33,444 nucleotides of DNA from Nanoarchaeota archaeon SCGC AAA011-G17 (lineage in GTDB: Archaea > Nanobdellota > Nanobdellia > SCGC-AAA011-G17), in contig AQRL01000026.1 of NCBI GenBank assembly GCA_000402515.1, positions 1-33,444 of the forward strand, written 5' to 3'. The notes beneath the pieces are model-generated. The model was not told where the DNA came from. It searched no databases and saw only the letters and a program-made list of their open reading frames with translations. This document shows positions 1 through 6,863 of this stretch, piece after piece; position 1 is the first letter of the stretch, and the number at the start of each line of letters is the position of its first letter. The position numbers were made by a program, and so were the translations under genes.

Positions 1-68
1 TTTTTCACAAAGTAGAGATAACACTACAATTTAAAAAGCCTATTCGGAGATACTGGCAAGATAGAAAG

Positions 69-79
69 ATTTATAAATA
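69..79 (+). promoter_or_regulatory. TATA box of the iron-sulfur operon
   Basis: The sequence GAAAGATTTATAAATA (BRE-like purines followed by TATA) has its centre about 25 nt before the ATG at 100. This spacing predicts a leaderless transcript starting at or next to the ATG. The same GAAAG-NTTTATA layout recurs before the genes at 12469, 14504, 16159 and 24670. Confidence 0.75.
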
Positions 80-80
80 A

Positions 81-102
81 CATATGAATTCTATTTCATA
101 TG
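81..102 (+). promoter_or_regulatory. Palindromic operator, probably for the ArsR-type regulator
   Basis: CATATGAA (81-88) and TTCATATG (95-102) form a perfect 8-bp inverted repeat with a 6-nt spacer. It starts right after the TATA box and covers the predicted transcription start and the start codon of the regulator. The core TGAA-N6-TTCA resembles operators described for ArsR/SmtB-family repressors. A dimer bound here would block transcription initiation, so autoregulation of the operon is inferred. Confidence 0.6.
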
Positions 103-411
103 AAGTCTGGTTCACTTAATTTGTTTTTTGAGACACTTTCTACCAGATTAAGGCTTGATATTATCAACTATTTAAGAAGCGGACCAAAAACTGTCGGAGA
201 AATGTGCAAAGAGCTCAAAGAGGACCAGAGCAAGGTATCACACAGCCTGAGAAGATTAAGAAACTGCCATTTCATCACTGTTGAAAATAAAGGGAAAGAA
301 AGAATTTATTCATTAAACAAAAATACAATGATTCCCCTGCTGAAATTAGTTGATAATCATATGAAAAAATACTGCTGCACTTTTTGTGGAGATAAAAAAT
401 GTCTAAGATAA
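100..411 (+). CDS. ArsR-family winged-helix regulator with C-terminal Cys cluster
   Basis: This 103-aa protein has the size and layout of ArsR/SmtB repressors: an N-terminal helix with FETLSTRLRLDIINYL, a helix-turn-helix around GEMCKELKEDQSKVSHSLRRL, and a wing ending in KGKERIYSL (residues about 65-73). The C-terminus carries C92, C93, C96 and C101 (CC-x2-C-x4-C), a possible metal, Fe-S or persulfide sensing site; C36 in the helix-turn-helix is another candidate ligand. Its end overlaps the cysteine desulfurase start by 13 nt, so it is co-transcribed with Fe-S assembly genes. The palindrome over its own start suggests autoregulation. The family call is solid; the signal sensed is inference. 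Confidence 0.85.
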   Translation: MKSGSLNLFFETLSTRLRLDIINYLRSGPKTVGEMCKELKEDQSKVSHSLRRLRNCHFITVENKGKERIYSLNKNTMIPLLKLVDNHMKKYCCTFCGDKKCLR

Positions 412-1538
412 TTTATATGGATAATGGAGCAACAACAAAAGTAGATGAGCAGGTAGTAAAGGTCATGAATGAATATCATCTTAATAAGTACGGCAATGCC
501 AGCTCTATGCATCTGATGGGGCAGGAAGCAAAAGAAGCATTGGATAATGCAAGAGAGATTATAAGAAAGAAATTAAATGCCAAAAAAATAATCTTTACTT
601 CTGGTGGAAGCGAGAGTGATAATTTAGCAATAAAAGGAGTTGCTTATGCTGCTGGAAAGGGTCATATTATAACAAGCAAGATAGAGCATCCTGCTGTATT
701 GAGAACCTGTGAGGCATTGGAGAAAGAGGGATTTAATGTAACTTATTTGGGGGTTGACAAGGATGGAATAATTGATTTGAATGAGTTAAAAAAAGCAATA
801 AGAAAGGATACAATTCTTGTAAGCATAATGACTGCCAATAATGAGATAGGAACAATTGAGCCTATTGAAGAAATTGGAAAAATCTGCAGAGAAAAAAACA
901 TTGTTTTTCATACAGATGCTGTTCAGGCATTTACTAAACTTCCTATTGACATGAAGAGGATGAATATTGATTTAGCAAGCATCAGCGCACATAAATTACA
1001 TGGACCAAAAGGAGTAGGAGTACTAGCAATTGGTGAGAGAGATGTTAAAATTAAAAGATTAATTGATGGGGGAGGGCACGAATTCAAATTGAGGGCTGGC
1101 ACTGAAAATGTTCCTGGTGCAGTTGGTTTTGCAGAGGCTGTGAAGCTTACTGGTGAGAAAGATTCAGAGAGAATGAAAAAATTTAGGGATAAATTAATCG
1201 ATGGAATATCAAAAATACCTGATGCTAAGTTAAATGGGCATAGAGAAAAAAGATTAGTAAATAATGTTAATTTTGCTTTCAAGGGAGTTGAGGGAGAGGC
1301 TATTGGTGGATATTTGTACAATAAGAGAATCTGCACATCAACTGGAAGCGCGTGCTCGAGCTTAAGTTTGGAGCCGAGCCATGTTTTGGTTGCTATTGGT
1401 TTAGATAAAGGGATTGCTAATGGAAGCTTGAGGATTACACTGAGCAGATATACAACTGAGGAAGAAGTGAATAGTGTTTTAGAGGAACTGCCAAAGATTA
1501 TTAAAAAATTAAGGGGAATGAGCCCGTTATGGAGATAA
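399..1538 (+). CDS. iscS: Cysteine desulfurase (NifS/IscS family)
   Basis: This is a PLP enzyme that takes sulfur from L-cysteine, giving alanine and an enzyme persulfide for Fe-S cluster assembly. The length of 379 aa is normal. The N-terminus reads IYMDNGATTKVD; HTDAVQAF holds the cofactor-binding Asp and the Gln/His region; the PLP lysine is K199 in SAHKLHGPKG; the catalytic loop holds C319 in TSTGSACSS. The start overlaps the end of the ArsR gene by 13 nt, and the scaffold gene follows after 1 nt, so sulfur donor and scaffold are translated together. NifS and IscS cannot be told apart from sequence alone here; no nitrogenase genes are in view, so a housekeeping role is more likely. Confidence 0.95.
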   Translation: MSKIIYMDNGATTKVDEQVVKVMNEYHLNKYGNASSMHLMGQEAKEALDNAREIIRKKLNAKKIIFTSGGSESDNLAIKGVAYAAGKGHIITSKIEHPAVLRTCEALEKEGFNVTYLGVDKDGIIDLNELKKAIRKDTILVSIMTANNEIGTIEPIEEIGKICREKNIVFHTDAVQAFTKLPIDMKRMNIDLASISAHKLHGPKGVGVLAIGERDVKIKRLIDGGGHEFKLRAGTENVPGAVGFAEAVKLTGEKDSERMKKFRDKLIDGISKIPDAKLNGHREKRLVNNVNFAFKGVEGEAIGGYLYNKRICTSTGSACSSLSLEPSHVLVAIGLDKGIANGSLRITLSRYTTEEEVNSVLEELPKIIKKLRGMSPLWR

Positions 1539-1539
1539 A

Positions 1540-3048
1540 ATGTATTCAAAAAAAATAATGCAGAGGTTTTTGAAACCAAAGTATGCTGGGAAAATAACTA
1601 ATCCAGATGGGGTTGGCACTGCAGGTAATCCCCAATGCTTATTGCCTGAAGAAAAAGTTCATACTAATCCTGGGTTAATAAAAATTTCTGATTTAAATAA
1701 TGGAAAAGTTTTAAATTATGAAGGAAAGTATAGCGAAGTTCTTAACAGTTTTAACAGAAAATATGAAGGTAAGATTATAAGATTAAAAAACAAACTTGGA
1801 ACGGTTTCTATAACCTCAGAACATTTAGTTTATGCTATAAAATTACCCAAGCATGAAAAGTATTTCAGGACAAAAAATAAAAAAAAATTAATTCCTTCAT
1901 GGTATCATGCTGAAGATTTAGAGAAGGGGGATATTGCTTTGTACCCAATTACACAGAAAGAGGAGGATTTAGATTTCATTGATTTAGATGTTCCTAAACT
2001 TAAATTTGATTTTAAAAGCAAAGATTTGCCAGAAAAAATTCCTGTAAATGGAGATTTTTTGAGATTATCTGGATATTACTTGGCAGAAGGATATATTTCT
2101 GAAAGAAAATGCCATAATTGTGTTAGTTTAACCTTTAATAGTAAAGAAAGAGAATATGTAGAGGATGTTGTAAATATTTCTAAAAGGTTATTTGGAATTA
2201 TTCCCGCCGTTAAGTTTCATAATGAAAAAAATATAGTAAGAATTACTATTAATAGTGCAAGATTAGCAAGGTTTTTTAAAAGGCTATTTAATAAAGGTGC
2301 GGACAATAAATCAATCCCTTCCTTTATGTTATTTTTACCAATTTCAAAACAAAAAGATTTGGTAAGGGGTCTTTGGAGAGGAGATGGTTATGTTAATTTA
2401 AATAGAAATGCTCCAAGAGCAGGATATTCTACAATATCTTATCATTTAGCTCAACAACTAAAAATATTATTATTAAGACAAAAGGTAGTTCCCTCTATTT
2501 ATGAGGAAAATGAGAAAATTGTAAGGGGAGTTAAACATAGGAAAAGTTATAGGATTCATGTTGGGCAAAGAGATTCCTTATCAAGAATTTGTTCTATTTT
2601 AGGTATAGAATATAATCCTAAATCCTTTGCTTCAGTTGATTCTTGGTTTAATAATAGTCATTTATACACCCCAATAACCGGAATTGAAAAAAAAGATTAT
2701 TCTGGAAAGGTCCATAATTTAGAGGTTGAAAATACACATTCGTTTGTTTCTGAAGCATTTACCCTTCATAATTGTGGAGATGTCATGGAGGTTTATTTAA
2801 AAGTTAAGAATGGAGTGATCCAGAAGATAAGATTCAACACATTTGGGTGTGGCATGGCCATAGCAGCTTCAGATGCTTTGTGCGAGATGGCTGAGGGAAA
2901 AAGTTTAGAAGAGGCTGAAAAAATAACAAGCCAGGATATTGTAAAACATCTTGGAGGAGAAGTTCCACCGATAAAAGTTCATTGTTCAATCTTAGGAATG
3001 GAAACTCTAAGAAAGGCTATAAAAAATTATAAGGAGAAGAAAAAATGA
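1540..3048 (+). CDS. iscU: Fe-S cluster scaffold IscU/NifU-N, interrupted by an intein
   Basis: The 502-aa precursor is a 123-aa IscU-type scaffold (residues 1-32 and 412-502) split by a 379-aa intein. Joined exteins restore the family motif GNPQ-CGD. All three cluster-binding cysteines are present: C412 (CGD), C437 (TFGCGMAIAAS) and C482 (VHCSILG), together with the conserved Asp of CGD. The scaffold builds [2Fe-2S] clusters with sulfur from the desulfurase encoded 1 nt upstream. The downstream DUF1858 gene overlaps its stop by 4 nt (ATGA). The intein must splice for a functional scaffold because it separates the first ligand cysteine from its preceding loop. Confidence 0.95.
   Translation: MYSKKIMQRFLKPKYAGKITNPDGVGTAGNPQCLLPEEKVHTNPGLIKISDLNNGKVLNYEGKYSEVLNSFNRKYEGKIIRLKNKLGTVSITSEHLVYAIKLPKHEKYFRTKNKKKLIPSWYHAEDLEKGDIALYPITQKEEDLDFIDLDVPKLKFDFKSKDLPEKIPVNGDFLRLSGYYLAEGYISERKCHNCVSLTFNSKEREYVEDVVNISKRLFGIIPAVKFHNEKNIVRITINSARLARFFKRLFNKGADNKSIPSFMLFLPISKQKDLVRGLWRGDGYVNLNRNAPRAGYSTISYHLAQQLKILLLRQKVVPSIYEENEKIVRGVKHRKSYRIHVGQRDSLSRICSILGIEYNPKSFASVDSWFNNSHLYTPITGIEKKDYSGKVHNLEVENTHSFVSEAFTLHNCGDVMEVYLKVKNGVIQKIRFNTFGCGMAIAASDALCEMAEGKSLEEAEKITSQDIVKHLGGEVPPIKVHCSILGMETLRKAIKNYKEKKK
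1636..2772 (+). other. Intein with LAGLIDADG-type homing endonuclease, in IscU
   Basis: This is an in-frame protein-splicing element of 379 residues (33-411 of the precursor). It starts with Cys (CLLPEEKVHT) and ends in LHN followed by the extein Cys, the standard first-residue, penultimate His, final Asn and +1 nucleophile set. TSEHLVY matches splicing block B (TxxH), and SGKVHNLEVENTHSFV matches block F. Two degenerate LAGLIDADG motifs, LSGYYLAEG (near residue 180) and VRGLWRGDGY (near residue 280), indicate a homing endonuclease domain that looks intact. The +1 residue is itself an Fe-S ligand of the host protein. Confidence 0.93.
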
Positions 3049-3254
3049 AAGAAAAAATAAATAAGGATATGACCTTTTCAGATGCTATGGAAAAACATCC
3101 GAAAATAGGAGAGATTTTATTCAATAAAGGGTTAGCATGCGTAATGTGCCACTGTGCTCCTACTGAAACAATCGAGCAAGGCTGCAAGGCGCATGGGATG
3201 ACTGACAAACAGATTAAAGATTTAGTAAAGGAATTAAATGAGAAGATAAAATAA
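3045..3254 (+). CDS. DUF1858 small redox-type protein
   Basis: This 69-aa protein matches the DUF1858/ScdA N-terminal-like fold: TFSDAMEKHPKIGEILFNKGLAC, then CVMCHCAPTETIEQGCKAHG with the typical Cys-x2-Cys turn, and a final charged helix. It carries four cysteines (C-x2-C-x-C and a later C), one more than the usual pair. Family members are often linked to Fe-S, disulfide or nitric oxide chemistry, but the biochemical role is not established. Its ATG overlaps the scaffold stop codon (ATGA), so it is translationally coupled to Fe-S assembly. Domain call good; function inferred from context. Confidence 0.8.
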   Translation: MKEKINKDMTFSDAMEKHPKIGEILFNKGLACVMCHCAPTETIEQGCKAHGMTDKQIKDLVKELNEKIK

Positions 3255-3255
3255 G

Positions 3256-3441
3256 ATGGCAGACTATGATATCAAAAGTTTATTAGAATATGCAGATATG
3301 AGGCATGTTGATAGGGGAGATGTTGAAAAGTTTCATGAATATACGGAAGAGGAGCATAGAAAAAGTGTTTATAATGAGACAGTTAATTATATTTGTTTTT
3401 TGAGTGAGAGGAATAATGAGAAGATTAATAGTAAAGCTTAA
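3256..3441 (+). CDS. Small hypothetical protein in the iron-sulfur operon
   Basis: This 61-aa protein is not recognised. It starts 1 nt after the DUF1858 stop, so it is probably the last gene of the operon. It is hydrophilic, rich in acidic, Tyr and His residues (MRHVDRGDVEKFHEYTEEEH), with a single Cys and no membrane segment. The tight spacing supports a real gene; nothing in the sequence gives a function. Confidence 0.6.
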   Translation: MADYDIKSLLEYADMRHVDRGDVEKFHEYTEEEHRKSVYNETVNYICFLSERNNEKINSKA

Positions 3442-3464
3442 AAAACTTGAGACTGTCTACATTT

Positions 3465-3496
3465 TGAGGTGATGGACCTCAGATCTTATTTCTGAG
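3465..3496 (+). other. Two mutually exclusive hairpins before the gene at 3504
   Basis: TGAGGT (3465-3470) pairs with ACCTCA (3476-3481), and CTCAGA (3478-3483) pairs with TCTGAG (3491-3496). The two stems share bases 3478-3481, so only one can form at a time. The first stem hides GAGGTGAT, a perfect complement to the archaeal 16S rRNA 3' end. A mini-ORF (MDLRSYF, 3472-3495) starts inside it. This could be a small translational switch, or chance in a short leader. Confidence 0.35.
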
Positions 3497-3503
3497 AAAA
3501 AAT

Positions 3504-3860
3504 ATGGGAAAATTAAAAATAATAGAAAAAGAATCATACGATGTAAACGTCCAACAAAAAGTAGCTAGTCTATACCAAGTAGATATTTTTAGATATAAGA
3601 GTAGAGAACATCTTGCTGAAGATTGTTATCAAACTGAAGATAATATTATGATAGTTGCTACTTCTTTAGATGCTTTAAGGCAATGGATAGTTCAGGATGC
3701 TGTGAGTGATCATTTTTGTGAAGGACAATTTGCTAAAGAGGGCTCTTATTTAGCTTGGAATGAGCATAATAAATGTAAGGAGTATGTGCCTAAAAAAATT
3801 AGTGATTTAATTCATAAAATTTTAATAGATGATTCTGTCAAGATATTAGAAAAACAATAA
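3504..3860 (+). CDS. Hypothetical protein, 118 aa
   Basis: Not recognised. The protein is soluble, with no signal peptide or membrane segment, and a mixed alpha/beta-looking composition. It has the segment MIVATSLDALRQWIVQDAVSDHF and three cysteines spread through the sequence. No strong TATA element lies directly upstream; it may be read from the preceding operon through the 62-nt spacer that holds two alternative hairpins. A TATA element for the next gene follows its stop by about 20 nt. Confidence 0.65.
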   Translation: MGKLKIIEKESYDVNVQQKVASLYQVDIFRYKSREHLAEDCYQTEDNIMIVATSLDALRQWIVQDAVSDHFCEGQFAKEGSYLAWNEHNKCKEYVPKKISDLIHKILIDDSVKILEKQ

Positions 3861-3879
3861 ATATTTTTCAATACGCAAG

Positions 3880-3890
3880 TTTAATAAATA
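3880..3890 (+). promoter_or_regulatory. TATA box for the gene starting at 3913
   Basis: TTTAATAAATA is centred 28 nt before the ATG at 3913, the spacing of a leaderless archaeal start. It is about 100 nt before the ATG at 3986, so it argues that translation begins at 3913 rather than at the longer downstream frame. Confidence 0.55.
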
Positions 3891-3912
3891 AGTTTCTATT
3901 TCTTTTTACTTA

Positions 3913-4080
3913 ATGGTTGATAGCAGATTAATACGATTTGTCAAGGTATTAGAAAAAGATTTCAAAAAAGAGAACTTGGAATTATATGAAGAGGATAGAT
4001 TGGAATTCTTTAGGAAGAGAAGAGAACATATTGACCAGAATATGCATAAATTCAGCAGTCAAAAAGATGAAAGTAAGTAA
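3913..4080 (+). CDS. 5' part of a probably frameshifted regulator-like gene
   Basis: This 55-codon frame begins MVDSRLIRFVKVLEKDFKK and continues NLELYEEDRLEFFRKRR, a normal-looking charged helical N-terminus. It sits at leaderless distance from a good TATA box. It overlaps the next frame (3986-4504) by 95 nt, which is too long for ordinary coupling. The simplest reading is that both are one protein of about 195 aa, with a frame change in the GA-rich stretch near 4010-4035. A sequencing or assembly error, a true frameshift mutation or programmed frameshifting would all fit. Confidence 0.5.
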   Translation: MVDSRLIRFVKVLEKDFKKENLELYEEDRLEFFRKRREHIDQNMHKFSSQKDESK

Positions 4081-4504
4081 AAGCATTCCTTTGGCGGAGA
4101 TAACTTTGAGAAGATATGAGAGACCTTACAATATGCCCAGAAGGGAACTGATTAAAAAATTGTGCTTATCTGTTGGACTATTACAACCAGGAGATTCCAG
4201 GGATGTTATTGTTGATGTTTTTCAGGTTTTATTAGATAATAAAGAAATGAATAGCAAAGAAATTGAGAAAGAGGTTATTAATCAAAGGAAGAGACAGAAA
4301 TTAGCTCTTGTTGGTGTTGCTGGCAGCAATATAAGAAGGCAGCTGAAAAGATTAAAAGATTTATATTTAGTTGAAAACAATGAGAATATTTACAGAATAA
4401 ATGAGAATGATAAGTTAATTAATATTTTTGAAGAAAGAATTGAGAATTTCTATCTGAAAAGTATTGTTTCCAGAGTTAAGGAATATTTCAGAGCAATCAA
4501 ATAA
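3986..4504 (+). CDS. Winged-helix-like hypothetical protein (3' part)
   Basis: This 172-aa frame is not assigned to a named family. Residues about 60-135 look like a winged-helix domain: RDVIVDVFQVLLDNKEMNSKEIE, then GSNIRRQLKRLKDLYLVENN and a wing ending in IYRIN. The C-terminus is an amphipathic helix rich in Arg and Lys. The first about 15 residues probably are not native, because the frame at 3913 supplies a better start. A DNA-binding or regulatory role is likely, but the target is unknown. Confidence 0.6.
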   Translation: MKRIDWNSLGREENILTRICINSAVKKMKVSKSIPLAEITLRRYERPYNMPRRELIKKLCLSVGLLQPGDSRDVIVDVFQVLLDNKEMNSKEIEKEVINQRKRQKLALVGVAGSNIRRQLKRLKDLYLVENNENIYRINENDKLINIFEERIENFYLKSIVSRVKEYFRAIK

Positions 4505-4669
4505 ATTTATATACTAATTATATTCTTTATTATATATGACAGAAAGAAAAGAGGCATAATCTTAATTTCTGTTATTTACTTATCAGTAATTAGTTATATT
4601 TAAATATTACATTAGATAACATATAAATGTTTAAATAAAAAAGAGGCACTATACTAAGGGGTGATATTA

Positions 4670-4777
4670 ATGAGTGATAAAGAAATTCTTAATGAAATAG
4701 AACTTTTGGAGAAAGAAATAGAACAGATAGTTAGAGAATCAGAAGAAATAAGGAGGGACATATTTTCATTATTTTAA
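4670..4777 (+). CDS. Small acidic coiled-coil protein, 35 aa
   Basis: The ATG follows a strong ribosome binding site (GGGGTGAT, 4658-4665) by 4 nt, and an AT-rich TATA-like tract (ATATAAATGTTTAAATAA) lies upstream. The product, MSDKEILNEIELLEKEIEQ and onward, is one charged heptad-like helix. Its 3' end overlaps the convergent membrane-protein gene by 9 nt. The strong ribosome binding site makes it likely to be translated. Function is unknown. Confidence 0.55.
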   Translation: MSDKEILNEIELLEKEIEQIVRESEEIRRDIFSLF

Positions 4778-5185
4778 ATTTTTATTTGTTATTTTATTAA
4801 TTGTTTCCTTTTTCAGATTTATTATAAATTTTTTAACTTTGTTTTCTAGTTCTAAATTTTTATTTGTTAATCTGTTAATTATTTCGTTTAATGCAGTATA
4901 CCTTAACTCCATCAATGCTCTTTCAACTGCCATAGTAGAAAGTAATGTTAATATAAATAATGATGAAATTGCTTTAAAAGAATATTTTTCGGTATAAGTA
5001 AAATAAATAAGTAATGCCTGTTCAACCAAATATATCAATATAAAAATTATATCTATATGTGTTTTGTTTCTTAATATGAAATGTTTAGCATTATGCGCAG
5101 ATTTTTCAAAAAACCAGCAAACCTTTCCAGAACAAGTTTTAGGTATTTCTTTTCTTTTTGGATACAGTTTATCTATAAAATTCAT
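4769..5185 (-). CDS. Hypothetical membrane protein with C-terminal coiled coil
   Basis: The 138-aa protein has a basic N-terminus with two cysteines (TCSGKVC), two predicted membrane segments (IDIIFILIYLVEQALLIYF and AISSLFILTLLSTMAVERAL, residues about 45-90), and a C-terminal amphipathic helix with repeated TNKNLE/TNKNLK motifs. It is not recognised as a named family. It converges on the small gene at 4670 with a 9-nt overlap. The ATG at 5185 is the first start; AT-rich sequence upstream (5186-5285) can hold its promoter and that of uL1. Confidence 0.65.
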   Translation of the reverse strand: MNFIDKLYPKRKEIPKTCSGKVCWFFEKSAHNAKHFILRNKTHIDIIFILIYLVEQALLIYFTYTEKYSFKAISSLFILTLLSTMAVERALMELRYTALNEIINRLTNKNLELENKVKKFIINLKKETINKITNKNLK

Positions 5186-5285
5186 ATTAATTATTGTTTA
5201 ATGTTCTCTTTTAATTATTTATACAATCAAAAGATTATTTTATAGTACAACCATATTTGTTGAAAATTTAAAATCAAATAGATAG

Positions 5286-5347
5286 TTTTATAAATATATA
5301 ATTTCCTAAAAATTTATCCGTTATACTACTTTATGTAGGAGGAGAGT
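5286..5347 (+). promoter_or_regulatory. Promoter, leader and ribosome binding site of the uL1 operon
   Basis: TTTTATAAATATATA (from 5286) is a TATA element, and AGGAGGA (5337-5343) is a strong ribosome binding site 4 nt before the ATG at 5348. The distance implies an untranslated leader of about 30 nt, unlike the leaderless genes nearby. Archaeal uL1 is known to repress translation of its own mRNA, so this leader or the early coding sequence is where such a site would be expected. No clear L1-binding fold was identified. Confidence 0.65.
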
Positions 5348-6022
5348 ATGGAAAAAAAACAGATTTTAGAAACATTAGGAAATTTAAGAAGTATTTCTAA
5401 GAAAAGAAAGTTTAAACAAAGTATTGATGCAGTTATTAATTTAAAAGAATTAGATATTAAAAAAAATAATGTTGACTTTTTTGTAAGCCTTCCCCATTCA
5501 AGAGGAAAAGAGGCAAAAATCTGCGCTATTGTTGATTCTGAGCTTGAAACACAGGCAAAGCAAACCTGCGATTTTGTTATTTTAAAAAAGGAGTTAGATA
5601 AATATAAGGGTGATTTAAAATTAGTAAAAAAGATTTCTAAAGAGTATGATATTTTTATTGCACAAGCAAGCTTAATGGGAATAATTGCTACTATCTTTGG
5701 CAGAGTTTTAGGGCCATTAGGGAAGATGCCAAATCCAAGGGTAGGGGGAGTATTGCCTCCTATTGGGCAGGTTAAGCCTGTTGTTGACAAATTCAGAAAA
5801 TTAGTAAGAATAACAACAAAGAAAGAGCCAATTATCAAAATCTCTGTTGGGAAAGAAGATATGAAGGATGAGGATGTTGCTGAAAATGTTTATACTATCT
5901 ATGAACAATTAATACCTCAGTTACCAAAGGGGCAAGCAAACATAAAAAATGTTATTATTAAATTTACAATGGGCAATCCTTTGAAGGTCGGCGAGAAGGT
6001 AAAAAAGGAGAGTAAAGAATGA
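5348..6022 (+). CDS. rpl1: Ribosomal protein uL1
   Basis: This large-subunit protein forms the mobile L1 stalk that handles the E-site tRNA. The length of 224 aa is normal for archaea. Diagnostic stretches are KRKFKQSIDAVINLKELD at the N-terminus, RVLGPLGKMPNPRVGGVLPP in the middle and IKNVIIKFTMGNPLKV near the end. It starts the cluster uL1-uL10-P1. The usual upstream partner uL11 is not present here; the upstream neighbour is an unrelated convergent gene. Its TGA overlaps the uL10 start by 4 nt. Confidence 0.97.
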   Translation: MEKKQILETLGNLRSISKKRKFKQSIDAVINLKELDIKKNNVDFFVSLPHSRGKEAKICAIVDSELETQAKQTCDFVILKKELDKYKGDLKLVKKISKEYDIFIAQASLMGIIATIFGRVLGPLGKMPNPRVGGVLPPIGQVKPVVDKFRKLVRITTKKEPIIKISVGKEDMKDEDVAENVYTIYEQLIPQLPKGQANIKNVIIKFTMGNPLKVGEKVKKESKE

Positions 6023-6801
6023 AGGCACATATATCTGAATCAAAGAAGGGAGAAGTCAAGATTCTGAAAGAATTATTGCTCAAGTATAAAGTAATCGGGA
6101 TTATAGATCTGACTGGATTACCCAGCGCCCAGATGCAGAAAATGAGGGGGCAATTAAAGAGTGTTTTAATCAGGGTTTCTAAGAAGAGATTAATAAAAAT
6201 TGCTCTAGAAGATGTTAAGGATAAGGTAAAGGGAATTGAAAAAATAGAAGAGAAATTAACCAAAAAGGTTATGCCCTGTATTGTTTTTACAGATGATGAT
6301 TCTTTTAAATTAGCTAAATTACTAAGGAAGGGAAAAACAAACGCAGCTGCCAAACCGGGGCAGATTGCACCAAGAGATATTGTTATTCCTGAGGGTCCAA
6401 CACCATTCACACCAGGACCAATAATTGGTGAGTTGGGTGCTGCCGGCATCAAGGCTTCTGTTGAGGCTGGAAAAATAGTTGTTAAGCAGGATTGTGTTGT
6501 AGTCAGGCAGGGTGAGGTTATTAACGACAAGAAGGCAGCAATACTTGCCAAGTTTGGCATTGAACCAATGGAAATTGGCCTGAACTTGCTATGTACTTAT
6601 GAAAAGGGAATAATATATGACAAGGAAGTATTGGATGTTGATGATAAGGTTTATATTGAGCAGATTAAGGAAGCAAGCAGGAATGCAGTTGGTGTTGCTG
6701 TTGAAGCAGGATATTACATAAAAGATACTGCTGAATTATTCATAAAGAAAGCCTACTTAAATGCCAAAGCATTGGGAACTAAAACAAATATAGGAGATTA
6801 G
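6019..6801 (+). CDS. rplP0: Ribosomal protein uL10 (P0), short form
   Basis: P0 is the base of the ribosomal stalk that holds P1 dimers and recruits GTPase factors. The rRNA-binding N-terminal domain (KYKVIGIIDLTGLPSAQMQK, residues about 26-45) and the archaeal insertion domain (GPTPFTPGPIIGELGAAGIK, residues about 130-150) are clear. At 260 aa it is shorter than typical archaeal P0 (about 300-350 aa). The spine stops after one full P1-binding-type helix (DTAELFIKKAYLNAKALG), and the charged tail with the terminal G-L-x-x-L-F-G factor-binding motif is absent. Only 62 nt separate its stop from P1, so no hidden tail fits. It is coupled to uL1 by ATGA. Confidence 0.95.
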   Translation: MKAHISESKKGEVKILKELLLKYKVIGIIDLTGLPSAQMQKMRGQLKSVLIRVSKKRLIKIALEDVKDKVKGIEKIEEKLTKKVMPCIVFTDDDSFKLAKLLRKGKTNAAAKPGQIAPRDIVIPEGPTPFTPGPIIGELGAAGIKASVEAGKIVVKQDCVVVRQGEVINDKKAAILAKFGIEPMEIGLNLLCTYEKGIIYDKEVLDVDDKVYIEQIKEASRNAVGVAVEAGYYIKDTAELFIKKAYLNAKALGTKTNIGD

Positions 6802-6863
6802 AAAGAGTTAAAAAGCAACAGGAAAAATAAAAAAAATGAAAAATTATATTTTTGGAGGGCAAA

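Noticed and set aside
923-1579. Long minus-strand frame opposite the cysteine desulfurase
   Set aside because: It is antisense to a certain gene, has low-information composition rich in Leu, Ser and Phe, and no promoter or ribosome binding site.
4548-4649. AAAAGAGGCA repeated at 4548 and 4640
   Set aside because: Ten bases in AT-rich intergenic DNA without further symmetry; too weak to call an element.
6852-6863. TTG start of P1
   Set aside because: The TTG is next to and partly inside the ribosome binding site; the family starts at the ATG at 6864.
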